A stretch of 64,000 nucleotides of DNA from Dipetalonema caudispina (taxonomy: Eukaryota > Nematoda > Chromadorea > Rhabditida > Onchocercidae). Shown here piece by piece: positions 1 to 14,200 of this stretch. The notes beneath the pieces were generated by a model, which worked only from the letters and a program-made list of their open reading frames with translations, searched no databases and was not told the DNA's origin. Made by a program: the position numbers and the translations under genes. Position 1 is the first letter of the stretch, and every line of letters starts with the position of its first letter. The DNA lies in contig JABVXV010000027.1 in NCBI GenBank assembly GCA_013365325.1, forward strand, positions 369,499 through 433,498, written 5' to 3'.

Positions 1-3000
1 GATATATCTTGGACTGGACCAAGTGTTTCTAACGGTCCCATTCAGGTAAGTTTGCCTGCACCGTAAAAGTATAGCATTTATTAATATGCCGGAGTAATCA
101 GCACGATTTCAATCTAAGTAAAACGTATCGATATGAAGACTTGTAGAAACTAATTAAAAAGTTTTCTATTTCTAGTCTTACACGGTTTATTTCACTCCGC
201 TGGATCAACAGCAAATATCAGATGATGCTTACAAGCAATGGGATAAAATTGTTATTCAAAGCAACGATAATTTTGGAACCTTACGTTTAAATAAAGATAC
301 CTACGACATTTTGCCTAATCGATTGTATCGAATTCGGGTGTCTGCAACTAACGATTTATCAGAGGGTCCAGCAAGCGAACCTGTAACGGTCAGGACCGAA
401 AGTGGAGGTCAGAGTGTTCTTTTAGCTTAATATTTTTGTGAATTATATATTTTATCCAAACAGGAAACATACTATATGTTAAAATTATATCGCTTGCGCA
501 GAAAAAATTCCATCTTTGTTTTTTTTTCTCTTTTTTTGTTGGAATGCTATATCCAAATGAAGTTATCTACTTCAGAAACACCTCCGGTAATACATCTGGA
601 ACCGGCTGATAATCCAACCACCGTGGCACCGTATGGTTCAATATCTGTACGATGCATTGCAACAGGAATACCGACACCTGTCATTATGTGGATTATTGGT
701 ACAAATGCTAGTGACGTCATACGAGGACCAATCCTTCAATTAACCGATTTGCGGAAAGATGAAACTGCAACTTGCAAGGCTGAAAATAATGCTGGACAAG
801 TTCAAGAAGTATTACAAATACTTGTAGCCGGTTAATTTTTCTCTTATTTTGTTTTTAACATATAGAAGTAACATATATTTATATACGCACTTACATACAC
901 ACACATAAATTGCCGAAATTAAGAATTTAAACGCGAACTTTAACTTTATACAGCAAAATTTTACCCTTCCTTCAAACTATCACAAATCGAGTCAGAGATA
1001 TTTGATTTTCCGGTCACTCAATTTTTATATATTTTAGGACCAGGAAGTCCACCGAACGAGATTGTTGCTTTCCCTCTAGAAAATCAACAAGCAAACATAG
1101 AATGGACAACACCGGACACTCCGAACGGGAAAATCACTGATTACATCATTCATTACGGAGAAGTTTTTGATGGTTAGTAATGAATTAATTTGGATTTGCG
1201 AAATTGTATGCTGTTCAATCACTATTTTGAAAAATGTTATCACTATTTGATAGTACTATAATATCCATAAAATTATAATTAAACATTTCTAGTTAGGACC
1301 AAAATTATAAATAATGCGGCCAAAATATTTATATTAAGTCATTAGCTAAAGCCAAAGCTATAATATTTTGGGCATGAAATTTTGTCTAGTCCCAGTTGAA
1401 ATTTCAAATTCAAAATTTACGAAGGACACTGATTGGTTTCCGCCTTGCAGGAGAAGCTCTACCACGCACATGGGAAACTATAAGAGTGTCAGCTGAGGAA
1501 CCACAAAAGTATCGTCTTACTGGATTAAAACCAAAAACTAATTATGCAATTCGATTGCAAGCAATCAGTGATCGTGGACCGGGTGTTTTGTCCGACCCGA
1601 TCAAAATAACAACGCTACCGCTAGGTTACTTCAACAAAAGCTTTTTACTTAAATCCTGAAAATTTTCAAAATTTGGAAGAAACTGAACAATATCCAAGAG
1701 TTTTAGCTTTAATTTATCCTTTTACTAATTACCGTGGAAATTCAAATTTAGCGCCTGCTACTGTTCAACCAGCTGATATAAAGGTTCATGAAAATAACAC
1801 CGTTGCTATCCAGTTCGATGCACCGAGAGATCCCGAAGATCCAGAAAAACCTATCAAGGTTTGTATAGTAATAATTGACAACATAATAATCAAATATATC
1901 AGTATTTTAAAGCTATTTTCATTTTTACATTTTATTTCTACAATTGCCTCTAAAAATTTGCTCATTTTCAATTAAATACACTTAACTGCTTCTATGCCAT
2001 TGTACGATTATTATCAATTCAGAAAATTTGACTTAATATCAACACTAAAAACACTGTAATATGAGTATATTCAGGAATTCATTGTCCAGTATACGGATGA
2101 TGATCCATCAAATGAAGATGCGGAATGGAAAGAAATGTTCTGGACGGAACCAGATGATGACTTTTCCGTTAGCATTCCTATCGGTGGCGAACACTTCAAG
2201 CCTGACACCAAATATTCAATCAGAGTTAGATCTCTCTAATTTGAAAATTCACAAATATTGCAACTCTTCCTTGTTAAATGAGCAAATAAGTTTTGTCAAA
2301 AAAGAAAACTTCAATAAAATCTGATCAAATTTGACTTATTGTAGGTAACAGCTCGAGGCGAAATCGATAGTCCACCATCGGAGCCAATCGTCTTTCAGAC
2401 CGGAGATGGAAGTTTGTGTTTCATTTATTGGTAATAGTTAAATAAGACCAGAAATAATGCATAAAAAAGACGTTACAAATAGGGACACTTAAGTTTGAAG
2501 GGGAATAAATCGATTTCCGATTTTTCGAAATTCATTTATTTCTCTCGTCATATATTTTCCGACTTCGGAGTTGGGCAATTTCGATTACATTACACAGTCA
2601 TTCCGCTCTCTGGCATGACTCAACATAAATAGCTCTATTAAATATGCGAAATGCATTCCAGTTATACCACCGGAGAAACCGCAAATCAATGTTGATGTAC
2701 CAGATAACATCATACGTGTACCAGCTGGTAGTGATTATACAGTTGGCTGTTCGTCAAGCGGGTTCCCCGCCCCGAGAATTTTTTGGGTTGATAAGGATGA
2801 ACAGGTAAACTACATATTTCTCTTTTTCTTCTAATTCCCTTCTCATTTATTCCAAATTCAAAAATAACGGCAGGAAAAAATAGCTACATTTCACGAAAAA
2901 TGTGAAAAGCTCAAAAGGTCGTATAGGTCGCAACCACATATTAATTGCTCTGGTAGGAACGAATATGAATTTCATGTCACCTTTAAGCACTTCAAAAAAG

Positions 3001-6000
3001 AAATTAGGCTCTTTTTTAAAAAATTAAAAGCGAATATAGCCCATAGGAAATTATTTTCTCCATTTGAAGTTTTGTATTCCGTCCAGGATTCTTTGAAATT
3101 AATTTCAAAATAAAATTTTTTGTAATGAAATAAACTTTTGAAAACCCTATGATGTTTATTTAAATTTCACATGAAGTTTTGCATCAACAAGACATGAGTT
3201 AATGACAATTTTTTAAAAATCATTTCAGCGTATTATTTCATCCTGCCATTCTTTCTGATTTACTTTCTGAAAGCAATTTCTTTAGCCTCTTAGTGATGGA
3301 CCGATGCTAAGGTTACAAGATGTAAAAGAAACTATAAAAGCAAAATGTGTGGCGGAAAATGATGGTGGACGAGCTGAAACGCCTTTCGAAATTTTCGTTA
3401 CAGGCTTGTTTGATGATTCCTTTCTATTTTGGATTTTAGATTGAACTACTTGACGTTTTCTTAACTGAGGCAGAAATTGCAAAAAATAGCAAACAGCTGC
3501 ATTCTGTAATATTGTCTAAAATAATGTACAGAATAGGACTTGGTATTTTTATTTGGAAGTCCTATGGTATTTATTACACTTGAAATTTTAATACTTAAAA
3601 ATTTTTACTTTATTCTGCTATATCAAAAAGTTTTTTTCCAAGTTTTAGGTCCTGGGAATGCACCAAGCAATATTCGCTTGAATTCGGTGAGACCGCGTAC
3701 AATTCATATTTATTGGGATCCATCAACGATACCCAATGGAAATATCACTCGTTATATTGTTTATTATACCCCATTGGATGATCAGGTCAGGCTTATTTTG
3801 CAAAACTTTGAATAGAATTTGGAATTGAAATTAAAATGTGCGGTTTAGTGGAGTTTTATCCATATGTTAACATTCTAGCACTAATTTCTTGCAAAAAATG
3901 TGCATTTTTGCTTATTTTTAGAATATAGTATATCAGATGGGACAAATTCCAAAGAAGCCAATAACTGAATGGATGACATACCATAAAGATACCGAACCGT
4001 TGACTGGGACGCCACAGAGAGCCGACCTAATAGATTTTGTTGAACCGGATACTGCTTATGCTGTGGTACTACAAGCTGTCAATCAGGATGGACCTGGACC
4101 GTATTCCGAACAACATACTATCCGAACGATGTCACGCGGTTTGATTTAACATTCTGAAAAATGTAAAAAAGGAATTCGAAGAAAGAAATATTCACCATCT
4201 GTTTTTAAATATCAAACCTGTCCGGAAATAGCGAAATACATCACATCTTCTGATAGATGACTCAACTGTCAATTTAGAATACACCGTTAATTAAGCTTAA
4301 GATAGATTCCTAAGTGTTCAAGATTTTCAAAAGAATTTCAATGAGACAGTTGGGAAAAGGAAAGAAAGAAAATATGTTATTATTTACGTCTGTTACTTTA
4401 GCTCGTGAAGGTCCACCACTTGATCTAAGAGTTGAACCAGAAGGTCAGCGCTCGGCAAATGTTGAATGGCATAAGCCAATTACTAGCGAACAACCACCAA
4501 TTGGTTATGAACTATACTACATTAAAGCAGACGCTAAAATCTGGGAAGATGATTTAGCTAGCATCGATGACTGGTATGCTTTTCGATTTTGAAACGGGTA
4601 TGGTTTTCTGACGGGAGGATATTCCGAAATCAAACTGACGAAACGAGTTGTAGAGCCCTATGAGTACGATTAAATTATGTAGGAATATAAATTGATAAGA
4701 AAAATGCATCTTTAAGTGAAAGTGATTACTTTGAAATAAATAACTGATAAGATATTCCTTTCACAAACAGTGCTTTAATTTGTCTTTTCCTGCACTTTTC
4801 GGTTAATTATTTAGGCTTAATTTGCATTTGAATCGGATTTTGTCGTTAAGAAGTATGCCTTGGATTGAGAAGATTGAGTTACTGGCAACAGTATAGATGA
4901 GTTTTACGGTATAACGATAAGGTGATTTAAAAATGGTAGATAAATTGTAAGTAGTAAGTGGTAACTGACTTGTTTTCCACACTTTTGTAATAACTTTATT
5001 TCCTCGCCTTTCCTAAAAATTATGATTATTTTATCATCATCCAGTTTCGATCAAGTTACTTTATCTGAAGTTGATATTTTTCAGCCGACTAATTTTGTAA
5101 ACAGTGATAAACCGGGTTAACTTTTGTATAAATTTCATGTGCTTTTTGCCTTTAGGAGCATGATACCAATAACGGAAAAAGATGAGGATAAACTGTACTA
5201 TAAGATTGATGAATTACTTGAACCGGATACAGAGTACGTGTTTCGGATGCGCGCTGTTTATCCAGATGGGCCGGGAGTATTTTCCGCTGCCTGTATTACG
5301 AAAACACTTCCAGACGGTTTATTTTTTTATCTTTTTATCTAAACCACTTACAATCACCTATCTCAGTTGCCAGTCATAACAATAAATGAGCCGTTAGAAG
5401 TAGAAAAAAAAACTAATAATTTATTCAACAAATTGAAGAGAACGAAAATTTGAATAATTACAGTATTGCTTTTACACTTATCAAATGATAAGTGTAAAAA
5501 CAATATTGTAATTATAACAGTCACTTTTGCTTTATACGAATATGAATTTCTGGATCAATCAAACAAACATGTTTGAACTTCAGGTAACGCTCCGTATATT
5601 CTCATTTCGAATGGTGATCATGGAGTGGAAGGTAAAACGGAAATAACGATCCTTCCGGGATCAGCGCTTGACCTCTCATGTAATGCAACAGGGCAGCCTC
5701 GTCCAGCAGTTAAATGGATCCGTTCCGGATACTATCCAATTGATCCTGCTTGGGTTTCCTATTTTGATAATTGCAACATTTTCAGACTTTTTTTTTTAAT
5801 GAGTTAAATTAATAGGATCATCCATAGCGTTTAATCCTTCCTTGCATTATGTCTCATAACAATAGGAAAAACTGGAAACCAGATAGATTCTCGAAGTAGA
5901 TTTATGACACAAGCTTTGGAATTTTAGCAAATAATCTGTGCGTAAATGATTCAAACACTTTATGCGTAGTCGAGAATACATAGTAATGTCTTCACTATTT

Positions 6001-8264
6001 ACTCAATGTCTCTAGAATTTCTGTTATCTCTTTCCTGGGCACCCTAACCACTAACATTTTAAAGTCGGAAGTACAAAAGTCGATCGAATTCATTTTTCAT
6101 GAGCAAAAATGTAGCGTTCATTTAAAACATTTTAAAGCCTACTTCAATGATCTGCTCACAAAGCGCAGAACTTTGTTCATTTGGGTGTGTGTAATGAATT
6201 TGTCCGCTTCTTAAGTGAATTATTTGCATTGGGTATCATTTTTGAACGAAGCAACATATCATTCTAAATCGCGGTTGCATTTAGGTAAAAGCAGACGAGA
6301 AGTATGCAGTATGGTTTCTGAAAGTATCAAACATTACCGAAGATACGTCATTCAACTGCGTTGCACAAAGTCCGCTCGGTTTTGCCAATTGGACCATTAG
6401 CGTTCGTCTTGTTCCAGGTGCAAAAATGCAACTGTATCGATCTTTCTGATCTTCCAAACCTAGGCATTGGACATATCTCTAATCAAAGTTTGAAACATAA
6501 TAGTAAAGCTTGAAATATCGATTTAGCCTAAATCTTATTTTTCTCATCTTCGTTATTTGCTACTTATATCTTATCAGAAACTTTAAAAAATATTATGCTA
6601 GTTTTGCAGTCGCTTCTTCTTAATCACTATCAGCTCATCATCCAAGGGAGGATTTTAAGATTTCATTGGTCGTTTAAAGACGAGGTTTAGTTGACAGAGA
6701 TAATGAACACTTTTCTAATATTCAGTAGTCAAGTATAAATATCAAGATTTTTACAGACCTTCAACCAACGTGGAAAAATGATTTCGCAGTTGCGAAGAAT
6801 GAGAATGGTGAGGTGGCGGTACACTTTACAGATGACTTACCGGATTATCTTAAGGGACCTGTAAGCATTTTGCCCAATAAAACTTTGATCCGCAGCAAAA
6901 AACTCTTTTTTCTCGAAATTTCTTTTTTGTAAACTCTCAGATAAAACTAGAGTTGGGATGATTTACGTGGTTTTAGCAAAACCCTTGGAATATCTATTGG
7001 ACTGATAATCCGTCTAAGCCTTTCGAAACTTGGAATTTAATTCCATCCGACGATCGTCCCTTAGACCGTATAACTATACCAGAAATGGAACCAGGTGCCA
7101 AGTATCATTTAGTAATCGAGCAGCCATCTGCTGGAATCAAAACACCGGTTCTCGATATCATGGCTCCAAGTAATTTTTCGTCTTATATTATTTTTCGAAT
7201 GAGAAATCAAAAAAAAGAAATTCATGCAATACTATCGAATTCATACCAATTACTTCAATTCCTCTTCCCCTAAAAAAAAAGTAAACAGAATAATTTACTT
7301 CAAAAGTCTGAGGGTTATATATCTTTTTCCAGTTGCAATTTTTACCAAAAAAATATTCTTCAAATAAAGTTCAACTCATTGTAGTTCCCAAAAAGTAACT
7401 TGAAGTATCATTGCAAAAATGCGAAATCTAACAACGAGTTTTGCTTATTGCTGTAAATTTTAGAACCAGCTAGCGATATACGCGTTGGAACTGATATCAA
7501 CGGCGAAACAGTATTAGATTTCAAGCCAGCACTTGCTACAGAACCGATTAAGGTAATATAATGTATGAGGAAAAGAAACTGTAGGAAGAGAGGAAATTTT
7601 AAGTTCCATATAATAGTCTAAAAGCTGAATTCGTCTTTAATATATGTGTGACGCAAAATGCCTTTTCAATATTGGCCACAGTTTACCTCTCTAATGAACT
7701 TTTCTCCCGAAATTTTTCATGTGTTTCACCTTGTCGAAGGTGCTATGTTCGGGAACGAACTCACAAAAACAATCGAAAAATATACGATAATCATAAACAG
7801 TATACTGTCCCCTTTGATTGGTCATTTTGTTATTGGTTGGATAGTAATCCATCAGCTTATGGTTTTTTTTGGTGAAAATTTCAGAAATACATTATCAAAT
7901 ATTGGCCGGATAGCAATCCATCAGCTGTAATGTATATGGAAACACCAGTCAATGTTACCGATAAGATTGTGTTAGATGGTTTGCAACCTGACGTTGATTA
8001 TAATTTTATGGTAAGTATTCTCATCATCTTTAATTGCCAGTTATTCCAAATTCCAAACATTACTTTGCTCAAGCAAAATTAAAGATTAACTTATAGGAAG
8101 ATATAGCATCCATTATAGATATGTTTAATTCTCAATTGTTTTAAAGTGACTTTTTTAAAAACAGTTTCCAAGTTAATTTCAATAATAATTTAAGGTTATT
8201 GCAAAATTTGACGACGGCGATAATCTTGCGAGTGAACCAACTAAAATACGTACACCTTCCGGAG
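1..8264 (+). other. Ig and FN3 module region, three Ig-FN3-FN3 units
   Basis: Exons (with introns between): 1-45, 176-407 (FN3); 576-830 (Ig); 1038-1172, 1451-1624 (FN3); 1752-1858, 2075-2224, 2345-2411 (FN3); 2662-2804, 3286-3403 (Ig); 3649-3785, 3922-4138 (FN3); 4402-4573, 5156-5316 (FN3); 5584-5753, 6285-6417 (Ig); 6757-6860, 6977-7169 (divergent FN3); 7464-7552, 7885-8010, 8195-8264 (FN3). The Ig domains show the Cys...Trp...Cys pattern. The FN3 domains show the central Trp, LxPxTxY and a C-terminal PxSEP/GPGxxS strand. Every boundary between domains is a phase-1 intron, and most introns inside domains are phase 0. Such domains usually mediate matrix or cell-surface contacts. Confidence 0.85.
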
Positions 8265-11200
8265 GTGTGTCACCTTTTCTTCCCTATGAAATGTTTTTCA
8301 CACATCAAACCTTCCGGAAATGTAAAAAGTTTCTAGGTAGTATATCTGATAGTATCAAAAAGTGAGATTCATGCTTTTATTGATCCTTTAAGCTTCTGCA
8401 GATAAGATGGTTTCAAATTTGAATATTACAGATATTCAATGCCACTGTGCGCATGCTTGCATGTTTGAAGAGGATGAGGAAGGAGTGATAACAGCATCAT
8501 GCTATTGTCATAATGGTTTTAAACTTGCTGATGATAAGAAATCATGTGAACCCATAGAAGATGAGGAAGCTGGCATTGTTCAGGTAACTACTTCCATATT
8601 TTGTTTTAAAAACTTGAAGAATTTTAATTAATGTGAAATTCTAAACATTTAACACGGTATTCTGTAACGAACAACTAAATATTTAATGTTTTTACCAAGA
8701 GTAATTTGATAGTTAAAAGTTTAAATTTATCAGAAATATCTCTTAGAATTGATATAGAGCATTTTGAGACCTTGTATATGACAAATTTATTTGCCGGAAT
8801 CACAGGATAGTAACATCCAATCTTAACATCCTCTCGTTTAGAGGTCATTTAAAATATTCTTTCAAGTTTGTAGATCGATTTCAAATTTGAAGGACTAAAT
8901 ATTTCAGGTTACTCCACCAACATTGATTCCTGAATCCGAGCATCCGAAGGAGCTCTCTACTATGCCAACTCCTTTTGATGGTTTGATACCGAAATCAGAG
9001 AAATTTGATAAGACAGACATTCTGGGACCGGAGGAGCGTGAGAAAGAGTCGAAAACCAAGCCTTCACCAACCGATGAGTTCAGACCAGCCATTTGGCCGG
9101 ATGAACAATTGATAACTACTGATATGAGTAGAGAGTCAGTTGATACTACTATTTCGCCAATGTTAACAGATTTTGGTCAGTCAGACCGTGTTTTGTCACC
9201 AGTCGTGGATTTTGATGGTGCACCTTTGCCTACCAATGAATACGGGCAGGCAGTGGATAATCTCGGAAATCCAGTTGTCTGGGATGATGAAGGCCGGCCA
9301 ATAGGCCCAAATGGTATTCCTTTACGTCGCAATTACAAAGGAGAATACATATATCCAGTTATAGGAAAAAATGGACAACCGTTACCTACTGATATTAACA
9401 TGAAACCAATTTACCATGTTGTTGGACCAGATAATCAGCCTTTCCGGACAAATCAGGAAGGTCTGTATATCGATCGGTACGGCCAAATAATTCCAACAGA
9501 TACCTCCGGGCGCCCAATAAGTGTTGATGGGTCACCTTATCCAACTGATGAACAGGGTCAGTATATTGTTGTGGATTCGGAAACCCCCATTCAACAAGCT
9601 GCACCGACGGATGAACTTGGACGTATTATCTACCCGGTTTTTTATCCAGATGGAACATTACTAGCAACAATGGAAGATGGTCGATTTGTGAACGAACATG
9701 GACAACTCATTCCGACCAATGATGCCGGATTACCGGTTAATGAGAAAGATGAAGTGCTACCAGGAGATTCTGAAGGGAATTTTGTTTATGTAGGCGATTA
9801 TATCCTGCCGACTGATTCCAATGGACATCCTGTGAAGGTGCAATACAATGGAAGACTTCTTAAAAGCGACAAAGTGGGACGCATCATTGGTCCTGATGGA
9901 CAATTAGTGCCGGTAAATAATTATGGACATCCAGTTGACGAATCTAACATTGTACTTCCGACTACTTCTGATGGCATATTTGTACTACCAATAACTGATG
10001 GAAGGAGGGTGACAGTTCCAGCAGCAGAACAAAGAAAGCGAGTGGAACGACCTCTTAATATCATCGGACCTAACGGACACTTGCTACCGACCATGGAAGA
10101 TGGCACTGTTTTAGATCCTTTTGGAAAGACTATACCAACGAATAACATCGGAGAACCAGTAAATTATCGTAATGAACCATTACCAACTAATAGTGAAGGA
10201 CAAGCTATTTATCCGAAAGACGGTTTGGACTGTCCAATTCCTCCAACAGACCAACATGGAAGACCGATTTATTCTGTGGTTGGACCAGATGGCAGATTAC
10301 TTCCTCGAAAACATGACGGAACTGCAATTGATCCGGACGGCAACTCACTTCCAACTAATGCAGCCGGAGTACCTATAGATGGAAAGGGACGGCCTTTACC
10401 CAGTGATAAAAATGGTTCTATCATTTATCCAGCTAGAGGAATCCATAGTGAACCACTTCCAACGGATTCTAACGGAAAACCGGTGTATCCAGTAATCGGT
10501 CATGACGGGAATTTGTTGCCGACGGATAGAAATGGCAGAGTAGTTGATGAGTATGGAAGGCCTCTACCAACAAATGCGGCTGGCGTCCCAGTCGATGAGC
10601 AAGGAGAACCACTGCCATTCGATCAGAATGGTTACATCAGATATCCTGCCCCAGCAGAAAAACAGGGAAGACCTGTATACAACGTCATCGGGACAGATGG
10701 AGAGCCGTTACCACGAAATGAAGATGGATTCGTTATTGGTCCGGATAATAGAGTGGTGCCAACTGATGCTTCTGGATACCCAGTGGATAATCGTGGAAGA
10801 CCTTTGCCTCAAGATCGAAATGGGAACATCATTTATCCTGCCAGTGGTATAGATGTTGAACCAATGCCAACTGACCGAAATGGTAGACCGGTGTATAGGG
10901 TGATTGGGCCAGATGGTCAGCTGCTTCAAAAAGATAGTGATGGTTTTGTAATTGATGAAGATGGGCGACCCATTCCAACGAATGCTGCAGGAGTTCCGCT
11001 TGATCATTATGGAAAACCGCTCTCCGTTGATCGGAATGGTTATGTTTTCTATCCAAAGGAAAGTTACGCATCCGATAGAACCGGTGTACCCGGATACACT
11101 ATTTTGGGACCTGATGGAGTCCCACTACAACAGAATGCTGATGGCGCATTTATAGATCCATATGGCAGACCGATTCCAACAGATTCAAACGGATATCCTA

Positions 11201-14200
11201 TTGATAAGCATGGAAGAAATTTACTGCGGGATCGCATGGGCAATTTCATATATCCAGGAGAAGGCTTGGATAAAGGATTTGCACCAACTGATGCTAGTGG
11301 ACGACCAGCATACTCGGTAATCGGTCCGAATGGTGAAGTGCTACCAAAAGGTTATGATGGAGAGATAATGGATCCCCATGGTAGACCGATTCCCACAAAC
11401 GTTATGGGCATTCCAGTGAACAATCGAGGAGAACCACTACCTAGAGATAACAGCGGAAATATAATCTATCCAGCTGGTGGATTGGATGTTCCATCGCTTC
11501 CTACTGATAGTCATGGAAGACCTATTTATGAAGTTATTGGCTCCGATGGTAAATTTCTACCGACTGGTCCCGATGGAATAGTTTTAGATAACCAGAGAAA
11601 ACCAGTTCCAACAAATGCTGCTGGTGTACCGGTTGACCGATATGGACGGCCATTAAAACAGACCGATACAGGTAAATTTGTATATCCAGAGGATGAAATT
11701 TATGGTCAACTGCTACCAACAGATAAAAGCGGAAGGCAAGTATATCCGGTTATTGGTCCAGACGGAAAGTTATTGCCTCAGAACAGAGATGGTAATGTTG
11801 TTGATCCTTCCGGACGTCCGATTCCTACCAATGAGTACGGTATCCCAGTAGATAATAGGGGACGTCCTTTGCCACGTGACAAAACAGGAGTTGTTATATT
11901 TCCGGCAGGAGGTCTGGATGTCGAGCCTATGCCTACAGACAAAAGTGGAAAACCAGTTTATCCAGTTATTGGACCTGATGGCTATCCATTACCGACAACA
12001 GCGGATCATGACATTATTGGTCCAGATGGAAATATTGTGCCTGTGAATGCTGCTGGTGTGCCAACCAATCACCGAGGTGAACCATTACCAAGAGATAAAC
12101 AAGGCAATTTTATATATCCGGCCACTGGTTTGGATGTTGAATTACCACCTACAGATAAATCTGGAAAAGTTGTATACCCTGTTGTCGACCCACACGGTAA
12201 ACCCTTGCCTACCAATGAAGATGGAGCGCTCGTTGATTTTGATGGATCTCCGATACCAACTAACATAGCCGGCTTGCCTGTTGATGAATATGGTAAACCT
12301 CTATCGGCAGATGCTGAAGGAAATTTTGTTTTCGGTACTCCAAAGAGGCCTACTGATCAAAGGGGCTTACCGATATATCCAATCATTGGACCTAATGGTA
12401 AATTGCTACCAACCGATGAATCAGGCAAAGTGATTGGGCCTGATGGGCATCCAATTCCTGTTGACAATGAAGGCAAACCGATCAACAACCGCGGTGAAAC
12501 GCTGCCTACTGATCGTTCAGGAAATTTCATATATCCTGTCAAAGGTCTCGACGCTGAATTGCTTCCCACTGACAGTAATGGATTACCTATTTATTCGGTT
12601 ATAGACTCTGATGGACATACGTTGCCAACAAATGATAAAGGATTACCGGTCGATGATCAAGGGAAACCTTTGCCGACTAATGCAGCAGGAGTTCCGATTG
12701 ACAATTATGGGAAGCCATTGCCTACTGATTCTAACGGGAATCTCATATATAGGAAAGAAGTTCAAAAGCCTATGTACCCTGTAATTGGACCTGATGGAGA
12801 ACTGCTACCAGCTGACGAGGTTGGTGTTGTCCGTCAACCGATTCCTACGGACAAAACTGGAATCCCAATAGATGATAGTGGTCGACCATTACCAACGGAT
12901 TTCACTGGTAAAGTGATTAGAGTTTGGCCAGATATTGAATCGTTGCCAACCGATTTGAGTGGTCGGCCGGTATATCCAGTACTTGGACCGGACCGAAAAC
13001 CGCTACCGACCAATGAGGATGGAGCCGTTGTTGACAAAAATGGCGTAGTTATACCAACTAATGCTTATGGTATACCCGTTGACGAAAGAGGCGTACCATT
13101 ACCTACAGACGAAAATGGAAACATGATATATCAAAAATCAGCTGCTGAAGCACACCCTACGGATAGGTTGGGTAGACCGATGCATAAGGTGATTGGACCT
13201 GATGGCAATTACCTGCCGCTAGATATCGACGGTGGTGTTTTGGATCCTCAGGGTAAATTGATTCCGACAGACGAAAGCGGAAATCTTGTTGACATGAAGG
13301 GCAAGCCTTTGCCGAAGGATCGCGATGGAAATATAATATACGTAGCAAAAGAATTAGACGTGGAATCATTACCTACAGACCAAAGTGGAAAACCAATCTA
13401 TTCGGTGATGGGACCGGATAACGTACCATTGCCAACAAATGAGGATGGTCGTCCTATCGATGATGAAGGTAAACCGATACCGACAAATGCTGCTGGTGTA
13501 CCGGTTGACCGATATGGACGGCCATTAAAACAGACCGATACAGGTAAATTTGTATATCCAGAGGATGAAATTTATGGTCAACTGCTACCAACAGATAAAA
13601 GCGNNNNNNNNNNNNNNNNNNNNNNNNNNNNNNNNNNNNNNNNNNNNNNNNNNNNNNNNNNNNNNNNNNNNNNNNNNNNNNNNNNNNNNNNNNNNNNNNN
13701 NNNATAGGGGACGTCCTTTGCCACGTGACAAAACAGGAGTTGTTATATTTCCGGCAGGAGGTCTGGATGTCGAGCCTATGCCTACAGACAAAAGTGGAAA
13801 ACCAGTTTATCCAGTTATTGGACCAAACGGAGATTTATTACCAACAACGGAGGATGGTTTGGCCATCGGATTAGATGGCAGCCCACTACCAACGAATGCT
13901 GCCGGGAAACCCCTTGGACCAGATGCATCACCGCTGCCCACTGATGAAGTAGGCCGATTCATATATCTGCCTCCTCAGGAACCGTTTTCGACGTTTGCAA
14001 CGAATGAATACGGTCATATCGTCTATCCGATTGTGGATACGGCTGGTAGACCTTTAGATAAGGATGAAAGTGGAGCATATATCACCAAAAATGGTATCCC
14101 AGTAGAACTTAATGAGAATCATATTCCCCTTGATCCTGATGGTAATATTCTACCAACAGATTCAAGAGATAATTATATTTTTCCTGATCTTGATATTACG

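Noticed and set aside
9395..12569. Several 60-100 codon frames on the minus strand and other plus frames inside the repeat exon
   Set aside because: They are shadows of the real repeat frame, repeating because the codons repeat.
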